Shown: one piece after another, positions 47,601-57,884 of the stretch | How positions within the stretch are numbered: position 1 is the stretch's first letter | Layout: every line of letters starts with the position of its first letter | Assembly (NCBI GenBank): GCA_963752755.1 | Contig: CAVVZJ010000001.1 | Coordinates: forward strand, 248,001 to 312,000 | Length of the DNA: 64,000 nucleotides | Source: CAVVZJ01 sp963752755 | Lineage (GTDB): Bacteria > Planctomycetota > Planctomycetia > Isosphaerales > Isosphaeraceae | Direction: 5' to 3' | Program-made: the position numbers and the translations under genes | Notes under the pieces: generated by a model | The model's input: only the letters and a program-made list of their open reading frames with translations | Database searches by the model: none | Told to the model about the DNA's origin: nothing

Positions 47601-48216
47601 GGAGAAGGCGGTCGTCGAGCGCTATCCGCAGGTTTTCGAGTACGTGAGCCATCTGGGCCGGATTCATGAGAGTTACGGCCGGCTGCTCGACAATCGCGGC
47701 CAGGCCGACGAGGCCCGTTCGCAGCTCCGGGAGGCCGTTGCCGACTACCGGAAGGCGTTGGCCATCTACCCGAATGACCCGCTGGTGCGGAATTACCTCG
47801 TCAACGCCCTCGGCACCCTCGGCCTGAAACAGCTCCAGGCCGGCGATCACGACGCCGGCGCCCAGATCGCCGACGAACTCGCCGAGGCGCTCAAGACCGA
47901 CCCGCAAGCCCACCTCCTGGCCGGGGCGATCCTGGCCCAGGCGATCCTGGTCGCGCGCGGTCAGAAGGACCTTGACGACGCCGCTCGCCAGAAGCTCGCC
48001 GCCGACTACGCCCGCCGCGCGATGGCTCAGCTCCACGAGGCCGCTCGGCAAGGGTTCCGCGGGATCGAGACGCTCGACAACCCTGACTTCCAGCCGCTCC
48101 GCGAGCTCGACCCCGATGGCTTCGCCGCGTTCCGCGATTCATTGATCGAACAGGCCCAGGCCGACGGCGCCGGCGCCGCGAAGGGTCCGAACACCACCGG
48201 CCAGGCGACGCGGTAA
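44632..48216 (+). CDS. Membrane Ser/Thr protein kinase with C-terminal TPR-type repeats (frameshifted after about 46575)
   Basis: About 1,195 residues. An N-terminal helical region (1-115) and an acidic linker (about 115-250) precede a kinase domain: AKGGLGEVFVA glycine loop, VALKEI (Lys 286), IHRDIKPANI (HRD 390-392), VVDWGLAK (DWG 410-412, the DFG variant common in planctomycetes) and GTPGFMSPEQA. A membrane span at about 578-600 (LVATGLGMIGVTLVALVVGN) separates it from a sensor half with helical repeats such as FDEAGRYYRIALDRL and FREAEASFRAALKLREQLA. Frames break near 46575, 46965 and 47220. Three DP[FY]AT motifs lie in the linker. The kinase is cytoplasmic and the repeats are presumably outside. 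Confidence 0.85.
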
Positions 48217-48262
48217 CGCCGCTTCGTTCGACGCCCCGAGTCCCCCGAGCCGAGCGAACCCG

Positions 48263-49452
48263 ATGCCCGACCCGAACCCCGAGGCCTCGCCAGGACTCCG
48301 TCGCCAGATGGCGATCTACCAGTGGGGGCTCGCGGGGCAGACGCCCCGGCAGGCCGTCTCGGTGGACGACCTGGCGCGGGAGGCGAAGGCGAAGATCAAG
48401 GCAGAAGCTTATGATTACCTCGCCGGCGGCGCGGGTTCGGAAGACACGATGCTCGCCAACCGCGCCGCCTTCGGTCGCTGGCGGCTGGTGCCGCGCTGGC
48501 TCCGCGATGTCGCCCATCGTGACCTGAGCGTTGCCATCCTCGGCCAACGTCTCCCCGCGCCGGTCCTGCTGGCGCCCATTGGTGTGCAGTCGATCTTCCA
48601 CGACGACGCCGAGCTGGCCGTTGCCAGGGCGGCGCGCGCGTCAGGCCTGCCGATGATCCTGAGCACGGTCTCGTCGCGGACGATGGAGGAGGTCGCCGCC
48701 GAGCTGGGCGATGCCCCCCGCTGGTTTCAGCTCTACTGGCCCCGGAGCGACGAGCTGGCGGCCAGCTTCCTGAGACGAGCGGAGCAAGCCGGGTTCAGCG
48801 CGGTCGTCGTGACGCTCGATACCTACCTCCTCTCCTGGCGCGAACGCGACATCCAGAACGCCTACCTGCCGTTCCTCCGCGGCGAGGGGCTGGCAAACTA
48901 CTTCAGCGATCCGGTCTTCCGCGAGGCGATCGGAGGCGAGCCGACGTCGCACCCGGTCAAGGCGCTGGAGTTCTTCGGCCACCTCTTCGCCGACCCCTCG
49001 CGGACCTGGGACGACCTCGCTCGACTCCGCGACGCCACCCGCCTTCCGATCCTCCTCAAAGGCATCCTCCATCCCGACGACGCCCGCCGCGCTCTCGACC
49101 ACGGGGCCTCGGGCGTGATCGTCTCCAACCACGGCGGCCGTCAGCTCGACGGCGCGATCGCCGCCCTGGATGCCCTGCCGGGCGTGGTCGAGGCGGTGGG
49201 CGACCGCACGACGGTCCTCTTCGACAGCGGCATCCGTCGCGGTTCCGACGTTCTCAAGGCGATGGCTCTCGGCGCCGCGCCGTCTTGCTGGGTCGCCCCT
49301 ATTGCTACGGCCTCGCGGTCAACGGCGAGGATGGCGTCCGCGACGTGATCGCCAACCTCGTGGCCGACATCGACCTCTCGCTCGGCCTGGTCGGCTGCGC
49401 CTCGTTCGCCGAGCTGGACCGGTCGCGACTGGTGGAAGTCCCGATGAATTGA
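48263..49452 (+). CDS. FMN-dependent alpha-hydroxy-acid dehydrogenase/oxidase (frameshift near 49283)
   Basis: About 396 residues of the lactate oxidase / lactate 2-monooxygenase group. Blocks: EAYDYLAGGAGSEDTMLANR (FMN site), APIGVQSIFHDDAELAVARA, MILSTVSSRTMEEVAAELGD, RWFQLYWPRSDE and VVVTLDTYLLSWRERDIQNA, then LPILLKGILHPDDARRALDH and the active-site motif VSNHGGRQLDGAIAAL. After VLKAMALGA the frame shifts; the other frame continues AVLLGRPYCYGLAVNGEDGV to 49452. It oxidises a 2-hydroxy acid such as lactate. It begins 47 bases after the kinase gene. Confidence 0.88.
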
Positions 49453-49493
49453 GAGAGTTTCACGACGCGGACTGGACCGGATCGCCCGCCGAT

Positions 49494-51353
49494 TCAGCGC
49501 AGCAAGCGCGGCGCCTCGACGGCGACCCGTCCCGACGCTGGGAACGAGACCCGGACGCGGTGTTCACGTGAGGGGTCCCAGTGCGGGAGTCGATCGAGAG
49601 GGAGGGCCCATCGGTCGCGGTCGGGGTGCCAGCGGACGCGGCGGGTGGCGGACCAGTGGCCGGAGGGGTCGGCCCACCAGAGTTCGACCAGGGCATCGGC
49701 GGCTTCCGGGCGGACGGGCAGGCCGAGGGCGTGGGCGTCGGCGTCGGCGGGCAACGTGTATTCGAGGAAGGATGGCCAGCCGGCCGCCTGGAAGAGGCCC
49801 GGCTGGCCGGTCGGCTGGACGCGGAGCGAGCCCGACGGTCGCGCGACGGCGACCGGCTCGGCGGCCTGCGGGTCGGGGGCGAGCAGGTAGCGCGAGGCGT
49901 CCATGCCGCCCCAGAGGGCCTCGCGGTCGGCGAGGCTCAGCGAGCAGAGGAGCAGGGGGCGGACGCGCTCGGGAGCGACGCGGGAGGTTTCGACGGTCGG
50001 GCCGAGCAACATCAAGGGGCTCATCGACTCGTGATCAAGCCAGCGCGTGCGGGTCGGTTCGAGGACGGCGAGGAGCTGGTCGCGGGTGATCCCCTCGCGA
50101 ACGGCGAGGGCTTCGAGACGCTCGTAGGCGGCCAGGGTCGGGACCTGGTCGGGGAACTCGTAAAAGCGGGCCTTCGTGAGGAACTCACGACCGTGGACGA
50201 CCAGCAGCAAGGCGGCGAGCACGGTCGCCAGCCGCAGGGAGGCGGCGGGGTCGGGGCGGGTATCGAGTCGTCGGAAGAGTCCCGCGAGGGCCGGGGCCAG
50301 CAGCAGGGCGAGGCCGTACAGCGGGTAAAGGTGATAGCGCTGAACGCGGAGCAGGTTGCCATCGGAGACGGCAGCGCGAACGACATAGATGGATGCATAG
50401 CCGCCGACAATCAGCAGCAGGCCGCCGAGGATCAAGGGGCGTCCCGATCGGTTCCGCCAGGCCCAGGCGAGGACGGCGGTCGTGGCGGCGGCGAAAAGGA
50501 GCCAGTCGAGCGGGGTCGTCGGCCGCGGGCCGTCGTCGCGAGGCAGGCCGATCAGGCCCGGCAGCAAGGTCCCGATCGGAGCCCGGGCCACGGCCGAGAA
50601 CCCGGCGAGCAGGTCGAAGTTGCGAGGCACGCTCTCGGCGAGGATGTCGCGGTAACGGAACGCGCTGCAAACGGCCAGGTATGCCGCCGTGCCCAGAAGT
50701 GGCACGAAGGCGCCGAGCCAGCGGCGTGGCCAGCGGACCGGCAACGGGATCGGCCAGGATGCGCACGGCCCCCAGCGGACCGGCGAGCAGGCCGATCCCC
50801 GAGAACGCCGGCGCGGCGGCGGAAGCGAAGGCCGAGGCGCCTCCGCCGCCGACCGTCGGCCGACCGGCGAGCTCAAAGGCGAGCAGCGTGGCGGCCAAGG
50901 CCCAGAGGAACGTGCTGGCCGAGAACCAGGCCGCCGTCTCGTAGTCCAGCGGCGTCAAGGCCACGGCGGCGACCGCGACCAGCGCCAGCGGTCCGCGAGC
51001 CGGTCTGTCGCCGGACGACGTGTCCCAGCAAGACCAGCACGATCGGCAAGGGCAGGAGCGAGACGGCCGTGAACGCCAGCGGGGACCCGGACCAGCCGGC
51101 CGCCCGTCAAGGCCCAGGCCAGTCGCGTGACCGGGTCAAAGAGCGGGGCCATGTGCTCGTTGAACGGCAGGAAGAGCGTGCGCGAGGCAGGCAAGGTCCG
51201 GGCAAGTGTCACGCGGACCACGTCGTCGGCGTAGATACTGGGCCGGCGGAGGCGGAGGACGTAGGGCAGGGCGAGCAGCGCGACGAAGGCGATGGCCAGC
51301 AGCAGGACCCGGCGCCCTGAGGAGCGACGATCGGAAGTGTCGGACGATGGCAT
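49494..51353 (-). CDS. PMT-like integral membrane glycosyltransferase or related protein (two or more frameshifts)
   Basis: About 620 residues assembled from three frames. N-terminal part: MPSSDTSDRRSSGRRVLLLA and a first loop SIYADDVVRVTLARTLPASR with FNEHMAPLFDPVTRL, typical of PMT/mannosyltransferase-like proteins. A middle stretch TAAWFSASTFLWALAATLLA is in a second frame. The C-terminal two thirds in a third frame give LGTAAYLAVCSAFRYRDIL, several further spans, and a soluble tail with FLEYTLPADADAHALGLPVR. Breaks lie near 51080 and 50755. Family assignment is by hydrophobicity and first-loop pattern only. Convergent with the FMN dehydrogenase gene, with a 41-bp gap. Confidence 0.6.
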
Positions 51354-51657
51354 GGGCGTCGCTCCGTTCCCGCCGTGGCGGCCACGACCCGTTCCATCCG
51401 GCTGGCGTGAACCTCGGGGCTCCGGCCTTATAGTCGGCAATTTCGGCCCGGTCAATCCGAACCCGCGGCCGCGGTTCGGCTTGTCGATGAGGTTCGGAGT
51501 TGACTCGACCGGAGGCGGACTGAACAATAGGATGGCCACGAGACTCCACCCCGTTCACCTCCCGCCCTGGACGGCCGCGCCGCGGTGTCCGACCGCTGGC
51601 CCCGACCGGGTCGCGGGTTCGGACTCATCGGGGAGCGTCGCCGGAGCCCCTCCACTG

Positions 51658-52593
51658 ATGGATAAATCGAGTCTGGCGTCGCGCAGCAACCACTGGCAAC
51701 CGGCCTTCGAGGCCTTGTTGAAGACCGTCGAGGGCACCGGAGCCCACGGTCAACTGGCCGATGTGCGCAAGGAACTCCGCAACCTCGTCGGCCCCGGCCG
51801 GCCGCTGGTGATGCTCTGCCCCCACGCCGACGACGGCGCCATCACCGCCGCTTGCCTGCTGCACGATTACGCCGTGAAGCGCGGTCTGCCGGTCATTGAG
51901 GTTCTCGTCTTCACCGGCGAGCGGAACGTCGATGCCCCCTGGCTCAACGAGAAGAAGAAGGTCTCGGTCCGCGAGAGCGAATTCCGCCTGGAATGCGAGG
52001 TCCTGGGCGCGGAGGCCGTCTGCTGGGAGCTGGACGCCTACCGGACGCCCGGTTATCACCCCTCGGCGGCCGACATCGACAAGATCGTCGACTGGTTCCG
52101 CTGCCGCAAGCCCGGCGCCGTGATCGTGCCGCCGGCCACCGACGCCCACCTGGCCCACCGGATGACCCGTTCCTTGACGGCCATCGGCCTGCTCGGGGCG
52201 CAGCTCAGCGACACCGTCGTCCTGACCGGCTGGACCCCCTGGGGGCCGCTGCCCCGTCCCAACGCCTACTTCCCCTACGACGCCGAGGCCGAGCGTGCCA
52301 AGCAGTGGGCGATCCACTGCCACGCCTCGCAGCTGCTGCTGACCGACTACTTCGAGTTCTGCTCCCACCTCGGCCGCGCCTACGCCGCCTTGACCCGCGA
52401 ATGGTCCGAGGGTCATACCCTCTCCGGCCGCTCCAGCCGGTTCGAGGACAACTTCGTCGGCGTCGAGCTCTTCCAGATCGAGAAGTACGACCCGACCCGC
52501 TCCTACCTCCCCCTGCTCGACCCCATCCAGATCGTCCTCGGCATCTTCCAGGGTCAGCTCGACCCGGTCTCCGGCCATACGCTGGCCGTTTGA
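51658..52593 (+). CDS. PIG-L/LmbE-family deacetylase
   Basis: A 311-residue PIG-L fold protein. VMLCPHADDGAITAACLLH replaces the classical AHPDDE motif (His and Asp-Asp kept, Glu replaced by Gly), EVLVFTGERN follows the usual strand order, RESEFRLECEVLGAE is the family helix, and VPPATDAHLAHRMTRS carries the second metal-binding His motif. Such enzymes remove acetyl groups from N-acetylglucosamine derivatives with zinc. The next gene is glucosamine-6-phosphate deaminase, supporting an amino-sugar role. ATG 51658 was chosen because upstream in-frame residues are low-complexity. Confidence 0.78.
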   Translation: MDKSSLASRSNHWQPAFEALLKTVEGTGAHGQLADVRKELRNLVGPGRPLVMLCPHADDGAITAACLLHDYAVKRGLPVIEVLVFTGERNVDAPWLNEKKKVSVRESEFRLECEVLGAEAVCWELDAYRTPGYHPSAADIDKIVDWFRCRKPGAVIVPPATDAHLAHRMTRSLTAIGLLGAQLSDTVVLTGWTPWGPLPRPNAYFPYDAEAERAKQWAIHCHASQLLLTDYFEFCSHLGRAYAALTREWSEGHTLSGRSSRFEDNFVGVELFQIEKYDPTRSYLPLLDPIQIVLGIFQGQLDPVSGHTLAV

Positions 52594-52745
52594 TCGTTCG
52601 ATGGTTGATGGCCTACGATCGGCTCGACCTCAGGCTCGACGGGCGGTTATGATGGCCCCTTCGAGGCTAGACCTCCTCCCTTGACCATCGACCAGCGACC
52701 CCTTGGTCCTCTGCCATTGCCCCCGCCCCCGGAGCCTGCGACGCG

Positions 52746-53546
52746 ATGCCGACGCCCGCCCGTACGATGGAGACCGCCGCCGGTCTGGTGCTGATCTTTT
52801 CCGAACCGTCCGCCGCCACGCGACTTGCCGCCGACCGGATCGCCACCACGGTCCGGGACAGCGTCGCCGCGCGCGGCCGCGCCGTGCTCGGCCTGGCGAC
52901 CGGCGGCACGCCCATTCCGATCTACGAGCGTCTGGCCTCACTGCACCGCGCCGGCGAGCTGCCGTTCCGCGACGTCGTGAGCTACAACCTCGACGAGTAT
53001 TACCCCATCGCGCCGCTCGACCCGAACAGCTACCGATCGTACATGCACCGACACCTGTTCTCGCATGTGGATGTCGCCCCGAACCAGGCTCATGTCCTCG
53101 ACGGCACCGTGCCCGAGGCGTTTGCCGCCGAGCACTGCGCCGCCTATGACCGCTGGATCGAGGCCGACGGCGGCCTCGATCTCCAGCTCCTCGGCCTCGG
53201 TCGCAACGGCCACATCGGCTTCAACGAGCCGGTGGATCTGCCCGTCGAGGAAGCCCTGGCCTTGCGGACCCGGCCCGTCGATCTGCACCCGACGACCCGC
53301 TCCGATGCCGCGAAGGACTTCGGCGGCGTGCTCGATGCCGTTCCGAAGTGGGCTTTGACCGTCGGCGTGGCGCCGATCCTGGCGGCCCGGTCGATCCTGA
53401 TTCTCGCGTTCGGCCCGAACAAGGCCGAGGCGGTCGCCGCCGCGTTGAAGGGTCCGATGACGGGTCGCGTGCCGGCCTCGCTGCTCCAGGCGGCGAAGGA
53501 CCGCGTGACCTGGCTGATCGATGAGTCGGCGGCGCGGGGACTCTGA
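52746..53546 (+). CDS. nagB: Glucosamine-6-phosphate deaminase
   Basis: A 266-residue NagB. GLATGGTPIPIYERLASLH binds the sugar phosphate, VVSYNLDEYYPIA holds the catalytic Asp, NSYRSYMHRHLFSHVD follows, and LLGLGRNGHIGFNEP holds the catalytic His and base. It converts glucosamine-6-phosphate to fructose-6-phosphate and ammonia. It follows a PIG-L deacetylase in the same direction by 152 bases; together they could deacetylate and deaminate amino sugars, though no kinase is adjacent. Start ATG 52746; a second in-frame Met (53rd base onward region) is possible. Some family members are nagB-like 6-phosphogluconolactonases, but the GxNGHIGFNEP box supports NagB. Confidence 0.9.
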   Translation: MPTPARTMETAAGLVLIFSEPSAATRLAADRIATTVRDSVAARGRAVLGLATGGTPIPIYERLASLHRAGELPFRDVVSYNLDEYYPIAPLDPNSYRSYMHRHLFSHVDVAPNQAHVLDGTVPEAFAAEHCAAYDRWIEADGGLDLQLLGLGRNGHIGFNEPVDLPVEEALALRTRPVDLHPTTRSDAAKDFGGVLDAVPKWALTVGVAPILAARSILILAFGPNKAEAVAAALKGPMTGRVPASLLQAAKDRVTWLIDESAARGL

Positions 53547-53591
53547 TCGGACGGATCGACCGTCGGGTCCACTCCGAGCGAGGGAACGCTC

Positions 53592-54329
53592 ATGACGACG
53601 ACCGCGGACCTCGTCGGGACGGTGGAGCGGGACGGTTTCGCCCTCGTGCCCGGGGTGATCGGTTCGGAGGAGATCGCCGATTTGATCGCGGCGGTCGAGC
53701 GAGCCTATGCCGGGCCGACGGCCCTGAAGCGGGGCGCGAGCGTCTATGGCCTGCGCGACCTGCTCGACCGCGTGCCGGCGGTCCGCAGCCTCGCCGGATC
53801 GGGGGCGGTCCGCTCGCTGGTTGAGCCGGTCCTCGGCCCGGGGGCGTTTGTCGTCCGGGGGCTCTGGTTCGACAAGACGGCCGAAGCGAACTGGCACCTG
53901 CCCTGGCACCGCGACCTCACGATCGCCGTCCGCCGCCGGATCGACGCGCCCGGCTATCGCGCCTGGACGCGGAAGGCCGGCATTCCCCACGTCTTGCCGC
54001 CTCCCGAGGTCCTCCGCCGGATGCTCACCGTCCGCCTGCACCTCGATCCGGCCGACGCCGACAACGGCCCGCTGGAGGTCCTGCCCGGCTCGCACAAGGT
54101 GGGCGACGCCGAACTCGATGTCGTCGGCCGCTGGCTGGGTGTCGTGCCGCCGGTGAGCTGCCTCGTGCCGGCCGGCGGCGCGGTCCTGATGCGACTACTC
54201 CTGCTCCACGCCTCGGGCGCGGCGAACCGGCCGGGGCATCGGCGGGTCGTCCATCTCGAATACGGCGCCGGGCCGTTGCCGGGGGGAGTCGAGTGGTACG
54301 AGCCCGCGGGCGAGCCGTCGTCGCGTTGA
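53592..54329 (+). CDS. Phytanoyl-CoA dioxygenase (PhyH) family protein
   Basis: A 245-residue Fe(II)/2-oxoglutarate oxygenase. ERDGFALVPGVIGSEEIADL is the family start, WHLPWHRDLTIAV carries the HxD iron ligands, LTVRLHLDPADADNGPLEVL and PGSHKVG the core strands, and LLLHASGAANRPGHRRVVHLEY the last His and the Arg that binds 2-oxoglutarate. Soluble and cytoplasmic. The substrate is not evident; planctomycetes have many PhyH paralogues. GAGCGAGGGAA precedes ATG 53592. Confidence 0.88.
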   Translation: MTTTADLVGTVERDGFALVPGVIGSEEIADLIAAVERAYAGPTALKRGASVYGLRDLLDRVPAVRSLAGSGAVRSLVEPVLGPGAFVVRGLWFDKTAEANWHLPWHRDLTIAVRRRIDAPGYRAWTRKAGIPHVLPPPEVLRRMLTVRLHLDPADADNGPLEVLPGSHKVGDAELDVVGRWLGVVPPVSCLVPAGGAVLMRLLLLHASGAANRPGHRRVVHLEYGAGPLPGGVEWYEPAGEPSSR

Positions 54330-54494
54330 TTGGCGGCCTCAAGGCCCAGAAATGCACCCAACCAACCTGGACCACCCGATCGCGAGCAAAGTATGGTAGA
54401 ACTTCCTCCCGCTTTCAAAGCCGGGCCGGGTCGGCTCGCCGTTGACTGACCCGACGGCGAGTCTGCGGCCACCGCGAGCTAGACCTAGAGAGCA

Positions 54495-55769
54495 ATGCCG
54501 ATGCGTTTACAAACTCGAGTGCCCTGGACCTGCCTGGCTCTTTACCTCGGATCGGCGCTCCTGATCCTCGCCACCTCCTGGCGGACTCAGGCGAATCGGT
54601 CGCTCCAGACGCTCGAATCGGACGAGGTGGAATACTACCTCCTGGCCGGTCAGGTCCTCGAAGGCCATTACGAGTTCAACCCGCGTCGCGTGATCGGCCA
54701 TGTGATGATCCTGGCCGGTTCGCGGTCGATCTCGGGTGACCGGTTCGCGCTCGCCCAGGCGCTCGTCTCCTTGATCTTTGCACTCACGGCCCCTTTGACC
54801 TACCTGCTTGCCCGTCGCGAATGGAAGCATGAGCGGGCCGCGCTGCTGGCCGGGCTCGGGGTGATGGCCTGGCCGCTCTATATCTACTACGGCGGCACGC
54901 TCTACAGCGAAACCCTGGCGTTGCCCTGCTTCCTCGCGTTTCTCCTGGGCGTGCCCGGTCCCGAGTCTCGTGGAGTCCGGCATTTCGGCCGCTGGCTGGG
55001 CGCGGGGGCCCTGCTCGGCCTTTGCATGCATGTCCGGCCGATGTATTTGCTTTACAGCCCCTTCGGCGCCGCGATTGCCTACTGGCGGCTTCCGGAACGG
55101 CGTGGGGGCGTGGTGCGCGTCGCCGGCCTGACGGCGGGGGTGTTGCTGGTGGTCTTGCCGTGGTCGCTGTTTCTCTCGATTCGTGAAGGGACGTTTGTGC
55201 TCCTCAGCAGCAGCGGCGGCGAGACCCTCGCTGGCGGACTCAACCCCGAGTTGATCCGCCTGGGGCGAACCGGTGGTGGAACTGGTGCGACCCAGGCGGG
55301 GCGGAGCTACTGGTACGGTCCGGGCAAGTGGCTGAGGCCCCAGGACACCGGCTACCTCAGCCCCGAAGATCAAAAGCTGCCTTACACCGAGCGAGGCAGG
55401 CTCCTGACCCGGCGAGCCATCGCGTGGATTCAGGGCCATCCCCGGCAGGCTGCTTACCTGAGCCTCCGGAAACTGACCTATATGTGGGGAATCTATCCCT
55501 TCTGGAACGGCACGAAGCAGACCCTGATGGGGAACATCCCGACGCTCGGCCTGCTGTTCCTGGCGACCGCCTCTCTGATCCGCTTCCGCCGGCATCTCCG
55601 GGAGCTGGCGATCTTCTGGACCCTGCCCTTGTTCGTGAGCGTGGTGGCGCTGATTAGCTGGGGAAGCTGGCGGTTCCGGCAGCCGGGTGACCTCGGCTTG
55701 ATCGTCCTCGTGGCGGCCTTGCCCTGGGCCTCCGAGATCGCCGCCGGCTTCCGGGAGCGGACGGCATGA
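54495..55769 (+). CDS. ArnT/PMT-like membrane glycosyltransferase
   Basis: A 424-residue protein with about ten membrane spans. The first loop has LQTLESDEVEYYLLAGQVLE, with acidic residues at the expected catalytic site of GT-C enzymes, then HERAALLAGLGVMAWPLYIY and YYGGTLYSETLALPCFLAFL. The sequence after the spans (about residues 255-300) is a soluble loop rich in Gly. It uses a polyprenyl-phosphate sugar, by family knowledge; acceptor unknown. It follows PhyH in the same direction and converges with leuA (stop to stop 54 bases). Confidence 0.75.
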   Translation: MPMRLQTRVPWTCLALYLGSALLILATSWRTQANRSLQTLESDEVEYYLLAGQVLEGHYEFNPRRVIGHVMILAGSRSISGDRFALAQALVSLIFALTAPLTYLLARREWKHERAALLAGLGVMAWPLYIYYGGTLYSETLALPCFLAFLLGVPGPESRGVRHFGRWLGAGALLGLCMHVRPMYLLYSPFGAAIAYWRLPERRGGVVRVAGLTAGVLLVVLPWSLFLSIREGTFVLLSSSGGETLAGGLNPELIRLGRTGGGTGATQAGRSYWYGPGKWLRPQDTGYLSPEDQKLPYTERGRLLTRRAIAWIQGHPRQAAYLSLRKLTYMWGIYPFWNGTKQTLMGNIPTLGLLFLATASLIRFRRHLRELAIFWTLPLFVSVVALISWGSWRFRQPGDLGLIVLVAALPWASEIAAGFRERTA

Positions 55770-55823
55770 GTCAACGTCGGTCCGCGGTCTGTCCGACCAC
55801 GGGCCGACGCATCAGCCGCGGTT

Positions 55824-57431
<1,608 letters not shown>

Positions 57432-57542
57432 GGCTGGTCCCGTCCTCAGTCGTAAAAGGTCGTCGGTTCGTTCCGGCCTGGTCAAAATCCAATCCGGTCA
57501 AGTCCGGGTCGCGCCGGGTCGGGCGTGGCCCGGAAACGCAGC

Positions 57543-57580
57543 AAGCCCCGAGATCGCGCCGTGGCGAGGTCTCGGGGCTT
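57543..57580 (-). terminator. Attenuator/terminator hairpin in the leuA leader
   Basis: Minus-strand RNA AAGCCCCGAGA (57570-57580) pairs perfectly with UCUCGGGGCUU (57543-57553), 11 bp, with an inner UCGC/GCGA stem. Only a short U run (GCGUUU) follows about 8 bases later. It lies 112 bases before leuA and 38 bases after the leader stop codon. Its 5' arm is complementary to the RNA around the leader stop codon. Confidence 0.7.
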
Positions 57581-57617
57581 TCGAATCGCACGCGGGAGGC
57601 GTTCGGACAGTTGGCCC

Positions 57618-57695
57618 CTAAGACCCCACCCGGCCGGGAAGGCCGAGGGCCAGCATCAGGCGAAGGCCCAGGATCAGGTTCTGAGGGACACGCAT
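57618..57695 (-). CDS. Leucine-rich leader peptide of leuA (25 codons)
   Basis: ATG at 57695 to TAG at 57618. Residues 7-19 read LILGLRLMLALGL, with Leu at each odd position (7 of 25 residues). The codons are CTG, CTG, CTT, CTG, CTG, CTC and CTT. The rest is MRVPQN at the start and PGRVGS at the end. No strong ribosome site lies immediately upstream, though GGAGGCG occurs about 30 bases before the ATG. Position, composition and the following hairpin match amino-acid attenuation leaders. Nothing else about it looks like a stable protein. Confidence 0.65.
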   Translation of the reverse strand: MRVPQNLILGLRLMLALGLPGRVGS

Positions 57696-57747
57696 TTCGG
57701 GGTCCGATTCCCGGAGATTTCGCCTCCACTTGAGGCGTGCCTGGTGA

Positions 57748-57777
57748 ATCTTACGGGAGGACGGTCAAGGACGTCAA
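57748..57777 (-). promoter_or_regulatory. Sigma-70-type promoter for the leuA leader
   Basis: On the minus strand TTGACG (57772-57777) and TAAGAT (57748-57753) are separated by 18 bases. Transcription would begin near 57741, giving a 5' leader of about 310 bases to leuA that starts with a small hairpin (CGCCTC/GAGGCG, 57721-57737) and contains the leader peptide and terminator hairpin. The upstream gene ends at 57885, so the promoter lies in the intergenic gap. Confidence 0.55.
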
Positions 57778-57884
57778 CAAAAAATCGGTCGATCTCAGAA
57801 CGGCACGGCGATTGGATGCCTTCGGTCATGGTTGGTTCGCCAGGCGTGGCTCCCGGGGCGTTGCCTGGGGAACGGCCTGTCCCG

